From a virus: a DNA stretch of 22,500 bases. Shown in pieces: positions 1-7,802 of the stretch (within the stretch, counting starts at the first letter, position 1; each line of letters starts with the position of its first letter). A model generated the notes under the pieces. That model was not told the origin of the DNA, did not search any database, and saw only the letters and a program-made list of their open reading frames with translations. The position numbers were made by a program, and so were the translations under genes. The stretch lies in IMG/VR virus record IMGVR_UViG_3300044953_000503, positions 1 through 22,500 of that record; one strand, written 5' to 3'.

Positions 1-1
1 T

Positions 2-970
2 GTGGGCTTTGCTCAGAAAAAAGCGTTCTTAACTACACAACTTTCTGATTGGGCTAATCAAAAGCCTAAGGACCCTGCAGCCGAGACTAGTGGGGCACAA
101 AGACAACTTGATGCATCGTACAAAGGTGGCGCTATTTATTTTAATTGGGGTGCAACTGTTGGCCGTTTAAAAGACGGCAAAGTTGACGACGACGAAAGCA
201 AAAACAGCCTAAGAACTGATAATTTGTCTTTTAATGGCAATGAAATGCGCATACCAGGTAAGGCTGGGAGTGCAGTTGCTTATTATCCTGGAAACTTTGA
301 TAATTATTTGAATCGGTTTGTTACAGTTCCGCAATTGTACAACGTTGCAAATACCGACACGTACATTGATGGTTCTAGGGTTTTTAATGTTGAAGATAAC
401 TTTCAAAAAAATAGTAAAACACTAATGCCAACGGTTGTGGAGTTTGATTTTTCTGGAATACTTGGCGGCGCTGAGGTTGCAACCATAAAACCAAAAACTT
501 TTAATAATAATTTTGAAATTGTTTATCAATATAAAATTAGTCCAACGTCTGTTGAGTATAATGGCAAGAGCACAGGAAAAATTCCTGTAACTACCGTAGA
601 TGCGTCTCCTTGGGTTCAAGATACAAAAAACCCTAAAAAATGGTATAACCTTCTGTATTTAGATTGGGATAACGTCACCTTTGACAAGAATTTACCAAAT
701 CGGATTCCTTCATTTAACAATACTGGTTATATTCTGGCTGATACTTTTGGAAGTTTGCATATTAGGTACTTTTTTACTGTAACTGCCAGCGTAACTACAT
801 TAAAAGGGGGAACGGCTGAGGTTACATCCAAAGAATTTTCTTCTGTAATTCCTTTTGGTTTTACCCAAGCACTGTATGGTGGCGGTGCGAATTCAAGAAT
901 TATTCATAAATTAAGTCAATCTGCTACAACAGTTAAGAGCGGTGGCGGGCCGAGCAGCACGAGAAGGTAG
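2..970 (+). CDS. Tail-associated protein, partial (5' end probably outside window)
   Basis: The reading frame is open from base 2 to the TAG at 968-970, giving 322 visible residues. It opens on a GTG at base 2, but this may be chance, because the frame touches the window edge and I see no ribosome site before it; the true start probably lies upstream. The visible part is rich in Asn, Thr, Tyr, Phe and Gly, with alternating hydrophobic stretches that suggest beta structure, and ends in a Gly/Ser-rich basic tail (residues about 310-322). I see no catalytic motif. Its place directly before the LysM gene is where PBSX-type phages keep the end of the tape measure or another large tail protein, but this beta-rich composition is not typical of a tape measure. 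A structural tail role is inferred from position only. Confidence 0.7.
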   Translation: MGFAQKKAFLTTQLSDWANQKPKDPAAETSGAQRQLDASYKGGAIYFNWGATVGRLKDGKVDDDESKNSLRTDNLSFNGNEMRIPGKAGSAVAYYPGNFDNYLNRFVTVPQLYNVANTDTYIDGSRVFNVEDNFQKNSKTLMPTVVEFDFSGILGGAEVATIKPKTFNNNFEIVYQYKISPTSVEYNGKSTGKIPVTTVDASPWVQDTKNPKKWYNLLYLDWDNVTFDKNLPNRIPSFNNTGYILADTFGSLHIRYFFTVTASVTTLKGGTAEVTSKEFSSVIPFGFTQALYGGGANSRIIHKLSQSATTVKSGGGPSSTRR

Positions 971-980
971 GACATTAATC

Positions 981-1244
981 ATGCCTAAATACAGCGCCTC
1001 TAGATATGCGGTTGGTTTTGAAGATGTTGTTGATGGTTCTCGTATTGTGGGTAACAGAAAATTTTCAACAGCCAATAACCCTTACTTTACATATGTTGCT
1101 AAAGATGGGGATTCTTTTTCTAAATTAGCGGCTGAATTTTTAAATGATGATTCATTATTTTGGTACGTTGCCGACCACAATCCTCATGTTAGTTTTCCTG
1201 ATTTAATTCCCGTTGGAACGTTATTGCGTATTCCGCTGTCGTGA
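981..1244 (+). CDS. LysM-type tail/baseplate protein
   Basis: This 87-residue protein has a LysM-like or tail-protein-X-like core in its second half: 'YVAKDGDSFSKLAAEFLNDD', then 'FWYVADHNPHV' and 'PVGTLLRIP', the usual pattern of a short helix after a 'DG-D' turn, an Asn-Pro turn and a final 'G-LRIP' strand. LysM-type domains in contractile tails (XkdP, T4 gp53, P2 gpX class) help join baseplate hub and tube. The ATG at 981 follows a purine stretch (AGGTAGGA, 966-973) and begins ten bases after the previous stop, so I prefer it to in-frame upstream codons that would run into the previous gene. Its TGA overlaps the GTG of the next gene (GTGA). It is short for a LysM tail protein and carries little beyond the domain. 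Confidence 0.8.
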   Translation: MPKYSASRYAVGFEDVVDGSRIVGNRKFSTANNPYFTYVAKDGDSFSKLAAEFLNDDSLFWYVADHNPHVSFPDLIPVGTLLRIPLS

Positions 1245-2413
1245 TTACAACAAATCTTTCCCCGTTGGGAATATCTTGGGAGATGTCCGTTGACAGTGTT
1301 CCATTTAACCAAACGTCTGTTCAACGTATTGAAATAACTTCTTCTGAAAACAAACATGACATGGCTATTGTTGAAATTGTGGGTGTTTCATCTACGTATG
1401 TATTGGCATATATTGACAAAGCGGTGGTCATCAATATAGGAATACTTGGTAACAAAAACACAACTTTCTATGGATATGTTTCTCACATAGATGGAACATC
1501 TGTTTCTCATGAAGGAACAACTAACAATTCACCCTTTCAAATTTTACGAATGGTGTGTTTTGGAACATCCCACAAACTTCGTGGCAAAACCAATCGCATT
1601 TGGGAAAACGTGTCATTAAAGGATATTGTTTCTACTATTGCTTCAAAAAACAGGTTTGCATATTCAATCCCCACTGACAAATATCGTTTTTCTCGTTTGG
1701 CACAAGTTGAAACTTCTGATTGGAAGTTTATAGTTCAAACTTGTCAAAGCATTGGTTATTCTGTGTTGGCATCTAATTCACACATTCATATTTGGGACAA
1801 AGCCAAAGCCATTGGTCGGCAAATGTCGTACACAACACTAAAAGGTGGGCAAGCATTAAAAATTGATTACCGTCCTTTTCCAGGAGCAATTATTGAATTT
1901 TCTCCTGTGCTTGGAAAAATTAGCCCAACTGGTTCATCTAATACCACTCAAGTTTCATACGCAGATGAACGAGGTATTTTAGTAAACGTTTCTAATTCCG
2001 ACATAAACGGAAATGCGTTCCTTGGTTCCGACATTCCTCCCTTTGCGTCAGACTCTTTGGCAATGAACGTTCAAACATTTGATGCGGTTGAACGCGCTTT
2101 AAAATCAGCGCGAAGTTTTTCTCCTCCGTATAGTTGCAATGCTTTGTTGTATGGGGAACCTTCTATTGCTGCTGGCGGTATTGTTAACGTTGAGGGATAC
2201 GGTTCTAACTTTGATGGGTTTTGGTACGTAAATAGTGTTACTCAACAGTTGTCTACTGATAGATTGTTAACCTCTGTTTCATTAGAAAAGGATGGGGACA
2301 ACGATGCCCTTCCGCCTTTTCCTAAAGTACAACGTTATCAAATCGCACCAGAACCCGTGTTATTAAATCAGCGATGGGTAGTGCGTAACGAGTTTGCTAA
2401 TGTTTACAACTAA
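1241..2413 (+). CDS. Baseplate hub protein (gpD / T4 gp27-like)
   Basis: The product has 390 residues and starts at a GTG that overlaps the upstream stop. The N-terminal 90 residues show repeated beta strands around 'VQRIEITSSENKHDMAIVEI' and a 'FYGYVSHID' element, the type of first barrel found in late-control D/gp27 hub proteins. A middle segment (about residues 125-185) matches the helical insertion of that family: 'VSLKDIVSTIASKNRF' followed by 'WKFIVQTCQSIGYSVLAS' and 'HIHIWD'. The C-terminal part has 'GEPSIAAGGIVNVEGYG' and 'FWYVNSVTQQLS', as in hub proteins where the last domain carries the tube interface. It would form the trimeric hub at the tail tip that holds the spike. Flanking LysM and OB-fold spike genes support the call; family level is likely, and details are inference. 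Confidence 0.78.
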   Translation: MITTNLSPLGISWEMSVDSVPFNQTSVQRIEITSSENKHDMAIVEIVGVSSTYVLAYIDKAVVINIGILGNKNTTFYGYVSHIDGTSVSHEGTTNNSPFQILRMVCFGTSHKLRGKTNRIWENVSLKDIVSTIASKNRFAYSIPTDKYRFSRLAQVETSDWKFIVQTCQSIGYSVLASNSHIHIWDKAKAIGRQMSYTTLKGGQALKIDYRPFPGAIIEFSPVLGKISPTGSSNTTQVSYADERGILVNVSNSDINGNAFLGSDIPPFASDSLAMNVQTFDAVERALKSARSFSPPYSCNALLYGEPSIAAGGIVNVEGYGSNFDGFWYVNSVTQQLSTDRLLTSVSLEKDGDNDALPPFPKVQRYQIAPEPVLLNQRWVVRNEFANVYN

Positions 2414-2741
2414 CACATCTTTTAAAAACATTCATGCCACGGGGTCTTGCGGACCGTACCGCGCAATAGTTACGTATTCCAACGAAACTAATGGCATAAT
2501 TAGGGTGAAAATTCCTGCTATTTTGGGAACTTCAACTGAGGTTTCAATTTCATTTATTGGTCGGGCGATACAAGCAGATGAAGAGTGGTCGGTGCCCGCT
2601 GTCGGGTCGCAAATTGTCGTTGCTGCGGACGACCTTAGTTTGACCAATGTTTTTTGGTTACAAACCGATGGCATTGCTCAACTTCTTGACCGCGTGGCGA
2701 CTTTAGAAGCCCAAGTCGCCGCGTTAATGGAGGCGCAATGA
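2400..2741 (+). CDS. Baseplate spike/assembly protein, OB-fold (gp5/gpV-like)
   Basis: This 113-residue protein has the layout of the N-terminal OB domain of gp5/VgrG/gpV spikes: 'YRAIVTYSNETNGIIRVKIP' (a strand typical of 'G.V.V.IP'), then 'STEVSISFIGRAI' and 'WSVPAVGSQIVVAADD', ending with 'NVFWLQT'. The last 20 residues (about 93-113) form a short heptad pattern, LLDRVATLEAQVAALMEAQ, a likely trimeric coiled coil. There is no lysozyme domain and no long beta helix, so it is much shorter than T4 gp5. ATG 2400 is preferred to TTG 2394. It overlaps the end of the hub gene, and its stop overlaps the next ATG (ATGA). It probably sits under the hub at the tail tip. Confidence 0.75.
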   Translation: MFTTNTSFKNIHATGSCGPYRAIVTYSNETNGIIRVKIPAILGTSTEVSISFIGRAIQADEEWSVPAVGSQIVVAADDLSLTNVFWLQTDGIAQLLDRVATLEAQVAALMEAQ

Positions 2742-3145
2742 AAGCAATCGCTGTACCATTTAAATTTGATGAAGGCGTTGTTGAAACTACTTCCAACGTT
2801 GACACAATTATTAAAAATCAAATTGTTAATTATTTTATGACGACTAATGGCGAACGTGTAAGAAACATTGGTTATGGTGGCAACCTTCAAAGTTTGGCTT
2901 TTGAAATTAATGACCCTTTAATTTTGGCTGATTACAAAATTGATGCTATTCCAGCCGTTAACCAAAATATTGGTCGTGGCCGAGTCATAGATGTGGGTAT
3001 TTTAGATTCCTCCACTGACCCGTCCACTAGTTTTTACGACAGCGGTACTGCTACGGTGGTTATTCGTTATGCTGTAGCGCCGCGAACTGTTTCTATAATA
3101 AAATTAGTGATTGATGCGCAATTGACTGAAGAAAGTGAAATTTAA
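2738..3145 (+). CDS. Baseplate wedge protein, gp25/gpW-like
   Basis: The 135-residue product matches the gp25-like family: after a short N-terminal strand ('AIAVPFKFDEG'), a helix 'VDTIIKNQIVNYFMTTNGER' and then 'VRNIGYGGNLQSLAFEIND'. The 'T--GER-----G-GG-L---FE' arrangement is the usual core of this family, which contacts the sheath in the T4 baseplate wedge. The rest has 'GRGRVIDVGIL' and 'TATVVIRYAVAP' strands, like the family's C-terminal sheet. Length fits (typically 100-140 residues). It starts at an ATG overlapping the previous TGA and ends in TAATG shared with the J-like gene, as in PBSX xkdS-xkdT. Despite the historical 'lysozyme-like' label, no hydrolytic role is implied. Confidence 0.85.
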   Translation: MKAIAVPFKFDEGVVETTSNVDTIIKNQIVNYFMTTNGERVRNIGYGGNLQSLAFEINDPLILADYKIDAIPAVNQNIGRGRVIDVGILDSSTDPSTSFYDSGTATVVIRYAVAPRTVSIIKLVIDAQLTEESEI

Positions 3146-4596
3146 TGCCAACCATTGATTACTCTAATCGTGATTACGATAATATTCGCGCTGACTTATT
3201 GGGGCGCGCCTCTGAACTTATTCCTGAGTGGACGTCCCGCGAACCGTCTGATTTTGGCGTCATGCTTGTTGACCTTTGGGCATACCTTTCAGACGTGCTG
3301 CATTACTACATTGACCGTGCTGCGTCTGAAGCGTTTATCACTACCGCTACTCAACGAGAGTCTATGTTGGCAATTGCCAGTCTTTTTGACTATTACCCGC
3401 GACTTCAAACAGCGGCTACTTCAACGGTTACTGTTGTTGGTTCCACCATTCCCGATGGAGAAATGGTTGTCATTCCTGCTAATCAAGTATTTGTTGCCCC
3501 CGCTACGGCTGATGAACCTGTGGTGTATTTTTCCTCCACTGCGGCTGCGTCGGCCACGTCCGCATCTAGTCCCGCAATATCTGTTATTGAAGGTCAAATT
3601 ATTAACAATGAAAATTTAGGAGTAAGCAACGGTCTTGCCAACCAACGGTTTTCATTGTTTTATCCTAAAGTCATTGGAAACAGTGTAAAAGTTTTTGTTA
3701 ACGAGGGACTTGTTGTTAATGGCATCCCAAGCGCAGTTGAATACCAGTATGTTGAGCGCCTGTTCAACTCTGCGGCAAATGACCGAATGTTTAGTTTAAT
3801 TGTTAATGCTGCTAATCAAACTGAAGTGGTATTTGGTAACGGTGTTAATGGACGCATCCCTTCTGCGGGTCAAACAATTGAGGCCGATTATCGTCATGGT
3901 GTTGGTGCACAAGGGAACGTTGCGGCTAACCGCATTACCCAAATAATTGATTCCCCAAGCCCTTATATTTCTCAACTGTATTCAACAGCGGCTATTGGAG
4001 GTGCCAATGTTGAAAGTATTACGTCACTTAAAACAAACATTCCCGCTGCCTTTGCAACCCAGGACCGTGCGGTATCGTTGCAAGACTACAAAGATTTAGT
4101 TCTTGGTATTGCTGGTGTTTCAAAAGGCTCTGCTTCGTATTCGTCGGGTGTTGTCACAATTTATGCTGCCCCGTTTACTGAAGATTATTTAACTCACGAT
4201 GGCGCTTCGCTGTCTGTAAGCAGCGCTTTACAAGATGCAATTATTACATACTATGAACCTCGTCAAATGATTGGCGCCAGCGTCACGGCGGCGAGTGCAA
4301 TAGCACTAACGGCAGTGGACATTACTGCGACCGTGTACGTGTTGCCTTCATTTGTTGCCTCATCTGTCAAAACCGCCGTTGAAAACGCCCTTAATGAATT
4401 TTTTGATTTTGATGCTGTGTTTTTTAATCAAATTTTGTCTAAGGGTCAAATTTACAGGAAAATGCTTGATGTTCCTGGAGTTGATTATGTAACTGTGTCT
4501 TTGCCATCCTCTGAAACTGTAACGTCTGGTGAATATGGCTTGTTGAAGAAGGGCACCTACACCATCACCACCTCTGGTGGTATTACGGGCACATAA
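3145..4596 (+). CDS. Baseplate J / T4 gp6-like protein
   Basis: The 483-residue protein carries the signature opening of baseplate J/gp6 proteins: 'EWTSREPSDFGVMLVDLWAY' followed by 'LSDVLHYYIDRAASEAFI', 'TATQRESM' and 'LFDYYPR' (about residues 28-90). Further on are 'VVFGNGVNGRIPSAGQTI' (about 227-245), typical of the central domain, and 'TQDRAVSLQDYKDLVLGIAGV' (about 306-326), the conserved 'R-V---DY--L----GV' element. The C-terminal domain is about 370-483. Such proteins make the wedge backbone that joins hub and tail fibres in contractile tails and related machines. Length is normal. Its stop shares TAATG with the next gene. Confidence 0.92.
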   Translation: MPTIDYSNRDYDNIRADLLGRASELIPEWTSREPSDFGVMLVDLWAYLSDVLHYYIDRAASEAFITTATQRESMLAIASLFDYYPRLQTAATSTVTVVGSTIPDGEMVVIPANQVFVAPATADEPVVYFSSTAAASATSASSPAISVIEGQIINNENLGVSNGLANQRFSLFYPKVIGNSVKVFVNEGLVVNGIPSAVEYQYVERLFNSAANDRMFSLIVNAANQTEVVFGNGVNGRIPSAGQTIEADYRHGVGAQGNVAANRITQIIDSPSPYISQLYSTAAIGGANVESITSLKTNIPAAFATQDRAVSLQDYKDLVLGIAGVSKGSASYSSGVVTIYAAPFTEDYLTHDGASLSVSSALQDAIITYYEPRQMIGASVTAASAIALTAVDITATVYVLPSFVASSVKTAVENALNEFFDFDAVFFNQILSKGQIYRKMLDVPGVDYVTVSLPSSETVTSGEYGLLKKGTYTITTSGGITGT

Positions 4597-6560
4597 TGCC
4601 ACTTATTTCTTTTCGTTTACGCCGCACAGATGATGTTGGTTCGTACGTAAGGGAAGAGGAACGCGATGATTCGGCTATTCGTGCCGATAACTACATTGCT
4701 CCTTCAGATGCGTTCGGAACATCAACATTCTCGGTTAACGTCTTTAACTTTGCCTCAACGGAGGTGGAGGACGCAACCCGTCCAGGCGGTTCGTACACCG
4801 AATACACCAGTCAAATTGACCTTGCTTGGACTCTTGAACAAGCGCTTGAAGAAAGTCCTGATGAAACGGCCCCTGTTGCCATATACATAGTACACAATCA
4901 ATTTGGTGAACCCGTAACGGTTGAAAATGGAGAAATTACATTTACGTGCAATAGCGACAACTATGTAGAAGAATTTCGTGATATTTCCACTAATTACCGC
5001 CCAGGCACGTGGGTATATTACGGTTTTTTTATTAAATACTCCGATGGAGCAACGGAATGGTTTGAGAGGGCGGCTGTTGCATACGTGCAAATTCCGTACG
5101 TCCACAATTCAATTGATAACTTTTGGAATCGCATTCCGTTGTACTACAAAGTGCTAGATTACCAAGAAGGCAATAGCAACCTTTACAATTTTTTAAAATT
5201 GTTTGCTTGGGAGTTGGACAAAACGCGCTCATTAATTGACAGCGTGGTTACTATTAATGACCCTTCTATTGCACCACCTGCTGCTCTTGACTTAATTGCT
5301 GCTCAATTGGGTGTTCCTTTAAAAAGCGCTGATTTAGGAACGGCCAAACTTAGAAACGTTTTAAATAACATTTTTGAATTACGTAAGCGCAAAGGTTCTC
5401 CATTGGGAGCAACCGCCTTTATTTCCGCCCTATCGGGATGTAAGTCGGTTTGGGATGGTGACACAAATACGTTTAAGGTGTATTCTCAAAGAGTCAATCT
5501 TGTTTCTGACCCTAAATTTCGTCAACAGGACCTTTCTTTTTATTTAGGAACTCCTGCGGTTATTGACCGAGTTCCGTTCACGCTTCGTGTAACTTCTGGA
5601 GGTTCTGCGCTTCGTGACCCTGACAACAATGATGATGCGCTTCGTGCATATACAAGTAATCCAACGGCGTTAGAAGACCTCGCTGCCTATACCACCAACA
5701 TAACTGCTGATGCTGCGGCCTCGGTTGGTTGGGGGGTGTATACATACGGAGCGGCTTTTACCAGCGCAGCGTCTGTGCCAATTATTGAAACAATTATTTA
5801 TAATGGTGAAAATATTTCTAATGCTTCGGTTGAAGTTGTTGAATCCAATGGAGACGGTATTCGTATAGAAATTCCATCCGATGCTACTGGTGCACAAACA
5901 GTTGTGGTTTACGGTCGCAAACCGTTTATGCATCGTAACGAAATTACATACTACACGTCATTTAACTGTAACTTGTCTGGTGCGTCATTTATTAATTCAC
6001 GTTTTATTGCATATGATGATTTGATTAATTTTATTGAAATTGACCCACCTGATTCGTTAGGTGAGTTTCTTTATTATGACACTTGGAACACCGAGGGGGC
6101 TTCTGCTGGCGGTTTGTTTTTATACGGAAACAACACTTCATATAATGCCAGCAGTCCTGCACTGGCGACGGCTGGTAGGTTTGCCGTTCAATACCCCGCT
6201 CACCCAACATTGGAGGCAACTGAGGAGGCCGTGGTTCCAGCACTTGTGTTTGCGGCTGACCCTGGTGACGTAATTATTGTTTCTAAATGGTTGGTTGAAC
6301 CCGAGTCATTTAGTCGGTATTTTGATGGAGATGAAATTTTTGGTGGTTTTATTCAAGAGGCCAACCAATCTAATCCCGTTGGCATGTCCGATTACCGATG
6401 GGGAGAAAGCGGTGGTAATAACAACGAAGATTTTTCGTATTACACCCTTGATTATGGTCGTGTTGTGCCTATAGTTGAACGCATTGTGGAACAGAACCTT
6501 GTTCCCGTTAACATGATTGGTCAATACACCATGGAATGGAACATAATACCAGGAGAGTAA
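4596..6560 (+). CDS. Tail protein I-like baseplate/fibre-linking protein
   Basis: This is a large 654-residue protein. Residues about 170-285 look like phage tail protein I (P2 gpI): 'IPLYYKVLDYQEGNSNLYNF' with 'WELDKTRSLIDSV', 'PAALDLIAAQLGVPL' and 'LRNVLNNIFELRKRKGSPLG', the usual order of helices ending in 'R-KG---G'. The first 165 residues are an extra beta-rich region with 'VEEFRDISTNYRPGTWVYYG'. The last 370 residues are beta-rich and aromatic, with no motif I know; such extensions often bind ligands or anchor fibres. gpI proteins sit at the baseplate rim after gpJ, which matches the position here. It is much longer than P2 gpI (about 176 residues), so it may be a fusion of wedge and fibre-attachment functions. 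That is inference. Confidence 0.78.
   Translation: MPLISFRLRRTDDVGSYVREEERDDSAIRADNYIAPSDAFGTSTFSVNVFNFASTEVEDATRPGGSYTEYTSQIDLAWTLEQALEESPDETAPVAIYIVHNQFGEPVTVENGEITFTCNSDNYVEEFRDISTNYRPGTWVYYGFFIKYSDGATEWFERAAVAYVQIPYVHNSIDNFWNRIPLYYKVLDYQEGNSNLYNFLKLFAWELDKTRSLIDSVVTINDPSIAPPAALDLIAAQLGVPLKSADLGTAKLRNVLNNIFELRKRKGSPLGATAFISALSGCKSVWDGDTNTFKVYSQRVNLVSDPKFRQQDLSFYLGTPAVIDRVPFTLRVTSGGSALRDPDNNDDALRAYTSNPTALEDLAAYTTNITADAAASVGWGVYTYGAAFTSAASVPIIETIIYNGENISNASVEVVESNGDGIRIEIPSDATGAQTVVVYGRKPFMHRNEITYYTSFNCNLSGASFINSRFIAYDDLINFIEIDPPDSLGEFLYYDTWNTEGASAGGLFLYGNNTSYNASSPALATAGRFAVQYPAHPTLEATEEAVVPALVFAADPGDVIIVSKWLVEPESFSRYFDGDEIFGGFIQEANQSNPVGMSDYRWGESGGNNNEDFSYYTLDYGRVVPIVERIVEQNLVPVNMIGQYTMEWNIIPGE
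6551..6555 (+). promoter_or_regulatory. Ribosome binding site that decides the start at 6560
   Basis: AGGAG lies five bases upstream of ATG 6560, inside the end of the tail protein I gene. It supports ATG 6560 over the in-frame ATG at 6536, which has no such site. Confidence 0.6.
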
Positions 6561-6814
6561 TGGAACTCATAATCCTTGCATTATTTGTCTACAAAATCGT
6601 CCAACTTCTTGACTTGTTTGCACCTCGTGATGCAATGCCGTGGGTCAAAGTTGTTGTTACCGTGCTCGTTTCCTACATAGCCGTGCTTGCTGCATGGACT
6701 GAAGTTATCTGGCGTGACGGCTTGGCAGTTGCCACTATTGCTGGTATCGTGCACTCTCTTATTCGGTACATCACATACGGGGGCGATATGGCTCGTACGA
6801 GGTCATTGAAGTGA
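6560..6814 (+). CDS. Two-helix membrane protein, holin candidate
   Basis: The 84-residue product begins with a hydrophobic segment (residues 1-20, 'MELIILALFVYKIVQLLDLF'), a short charged/Pro linker ('APRDAMPW'), a second hydrophobic segment (about 29-48, 'VKVVVTVLVSYIAVLAAW'), a more amphipathic stretch around 'LAVATIAGIVHSLI' (about 56-70) and a basic tail ('MARTRSLK'). Small size, two or three membrane segments, a charged C-terminus and a position right after the tail genes fit a holin or related lysis protein. No endolysin is visible nearby, so the role stays tentative. It could also be a small membrane protein anchoring tail or injection functions. The start shares TAATG with the previous gene. 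Confidence 0.6.
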   Translation: MELIILALFVYKIVQLLDLFAPRDAMPWVKVVVTVLVSYIAVLAAWTEVIWRDGLAVATIAGIVHSLIRYITYGGDMARTRSLK

Positions 6815-6972
6815 AAAAGGTAATGGTATGGATGTGGGAATACGAAGTTGACAAGGTGGACGCAAAGGGTAAGCCTGTGAAGGCTCGTGTGTTGAGCGAA
6901 ATTCCTGTTGACAATTCAAAAAAAGTTCGTGTTGCGTATTACTATCCGAACAAAGAAAGGAACCTAAAGTGA
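6811..6972 (+). CDS. Small hypothetical protein, 53 aa
   Basis: A short frame starts at GTG 6811, overlapping the previous TGA, and ends with TGA 6970-6972, which overlaps the GTG of the next gene. The product begins 'MKKVMVWMWEYEVDKVDAKG' and ends in 'VRVAYYYPNKERNLK'. It is charged (many Lys, Asp, Glu), aromatic and probably one small beta sheet. I do not recognise it. The exact GTGA overlap on both sides is the main evidence that it is a real gene: the 160 bases would otherwise be an unusual gap in a gapless genome. An internal ATG (6823) is a possible alternative start. Confidence 0.6.
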   Translation: MKKVMVWMWEYEVDKVDAKGKPVKARVLSEIPVDNSKKVRVAYYYPNKERNLK

Positions 6973-7682
6973 AACACTACGTGATTCTTGGTGATGGTAC
7001 ATCATCGCCAAATGTGATTGAAGAGAGCCTGCGCGATTTACCGTCGCCTAAGGCGTTCAGCATCATTGCAAAGAAGACAACCTCAGACGGACCGTCCCGC
7101 GTTTACGACTGGTTGTTGGACAACGAGCAGGAATTCTATTCCTACTTTCATGGTGATGTTCCAAAAATTCTTGTGTCCAAAGCAAAGCATTACTATGACT
7201 GCTCTAGCGAAGATGTATTGATGGACTTTATTCTGGAGCGGGCTGGTGATAACAAGGCAACGATTTTGTACCTATGGAACGAGCGGGACGTTGCCACTTC
7301 GGAAAGGGAAGTCATTGCCCTTATTGAACAGGGTTTTGAAGTAAAGGACATTACGCAAGGTCTGGTGCCATTTTTGATTGAAGGTGACGAGCCTCAACAA
7401 CCAAAGGTTGAGGTTGATAAAAAAGATGAACTTGTTCCGTTCAATCGTGCTGACTACGAATCAATGCCTAAGTGGACTCTTGACGCTCACGCTAAAGCAC
7501 AGGGTATTAACACAATGCGCATGTCTAAAGAGGAAGCAATTAATGCCCTTCTTTACGAAGAAAAAGAAGTTGACATGGCTCCTTCTTTAGTAACGAACGC
7601 AACGGTCATTGTTGTGTTGTCCAATGGGACGGTAAGGCACAAGGTCATTGATGAGTCAAAAGCATTAGCGTTTATCAACTAA
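6969..7682 (+). CDS. Hypothetical protein, alpha/beta N-terminal domain with possible HeH-like C-terminal helix pair
   Basis: This 237-residue protein is not recognised. The N-terminal 140 residues alternate strands and helices ('KHYVILGDGTSSPNVIEESL', 'AFSIIAKKT', 'KATILYLWNERDV', 'REVIALIEQGFEVKDI'), suggesting a Rossmann-like fold, but I see no clear nucleotide-binding loop or catalytic set. A Lys/Glu/Pro linker (about 143-158) leads to 'MPKWTLDAHAKAQGINTMRM' and 'SKEEAINALLYEE', which has the form of a small HeH/LEM or SAP-like helix pair ('L---A---GI-----SK-E-I--L'); such domains often bind DNA or proteins. The end is a beta hairpin with 'NATVIVVLSNGTVRHKVID'. It is the last gene of the tail-side unit and ends directly before a strong hairpin. 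Function is unknown. Confidence 0.75.
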   Translation: MKHYVILGDGTSSPNVIEESLRDLPSPKAFSIIAKKTTSDGPSRVYDWLLDNEQEFYSYFHGDVPKILVSKAKHYYDCSSEDVLMDFILERAGDNKATILYLWNERDVATSEREVIALIEQGFEVKDITQGLVPFLIEGDEPQQPKVEVDKKDELVPFNRADYESMPKWTLDAHAKAQGINTMRMSKEEAINALLYEEKEVDMAPSLVTNATVIVVLSNGTVRHKVIDESKALAFIN

Positions 7683-7683
7683 T

Positions 7684-7741
7684 GAGGGGGGCTGGTGAAG
7701 GGTGAAAGGAGGTGAAAGGCCCTCCACCAGCCCGCGCCCTC
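7684..7741 (+). terminator. GC-rich hairpin at the module boundary (terminator or RNA regulator)
   Basis: Right after the stop at 7680-7682, GAGGG (7684-7688) can pair with CCCTC (7737-7741), GGGCTGGTG (7689-7697) with CACCAGCCC (7725-7733), and AGGG (7699-7702) with CCCT (7720-7723). That is 18 pairs with one mismatch (A7698/C7724) and a three-base bulge (7734-7736). The outer two stems stand out against the AT-leaning surroundings. No T run follows, so it is not a standard intrinsic terminator. Hairpins without a U tract are reported as terminators or 3' end stabilisers in some bacteria. It separates the tail genes from the replication genes. The loop contains a perfect Shine-Dalgarno sequence, so an RNA-regulatory role is also possible. 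Confidence 0.6.
7694..7719 (+). repeat. Short GGTGAA(A)GG direct repeats inside the hairpin loop
   Basis: GGTGAAGG (7694-7701) is followed by GGTGAAAGG at 7701-7709 and again at 7711-7719, the last two being exact copies ten bases apart. The second junction creates AAAGGAGGTGA (7705-7715), which is fully complementary to the usual 16S rRNA 3' end. No ATG, GTG or TTG lies 5-9 bases behind it. Confidence 0.6.
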
Positions 7742-7802
7742 TTCATCACGTGCGCTCCGCTTGGTAGAGAGTGTATCACTAAATGATTGGATATTTCTGA
7801 AT

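Noticed and set aside
2432-2674. Minus-strand frames opposite the tail genes and elsewhere
   Set aside because: All lie antisense to genes with clear motifs, lack ribosome sites and have no recognisable features.
3155-3619. Open 154-codon frame on + inside the baseplate J-like gene
   Set aside because: Leu/Pro-rich translation of a shifted frame; the J-like frame has clear family motifs over the same bases.
7702-7776. Short GTG-started leader peptides (GTG 7702 and GTG 7712) in the boundary region
   Set aside because: The perfect Shine-Dalgarno overlaps the GTGs instead of preceding them, and the peptides have no recognisable feature. They may still be read at a low level.
7742-7802. Promoter for the replication unit
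   Set aside because: A promoter is expected here, but I found no -35/-10 pair with acceptable sequence and spacing.
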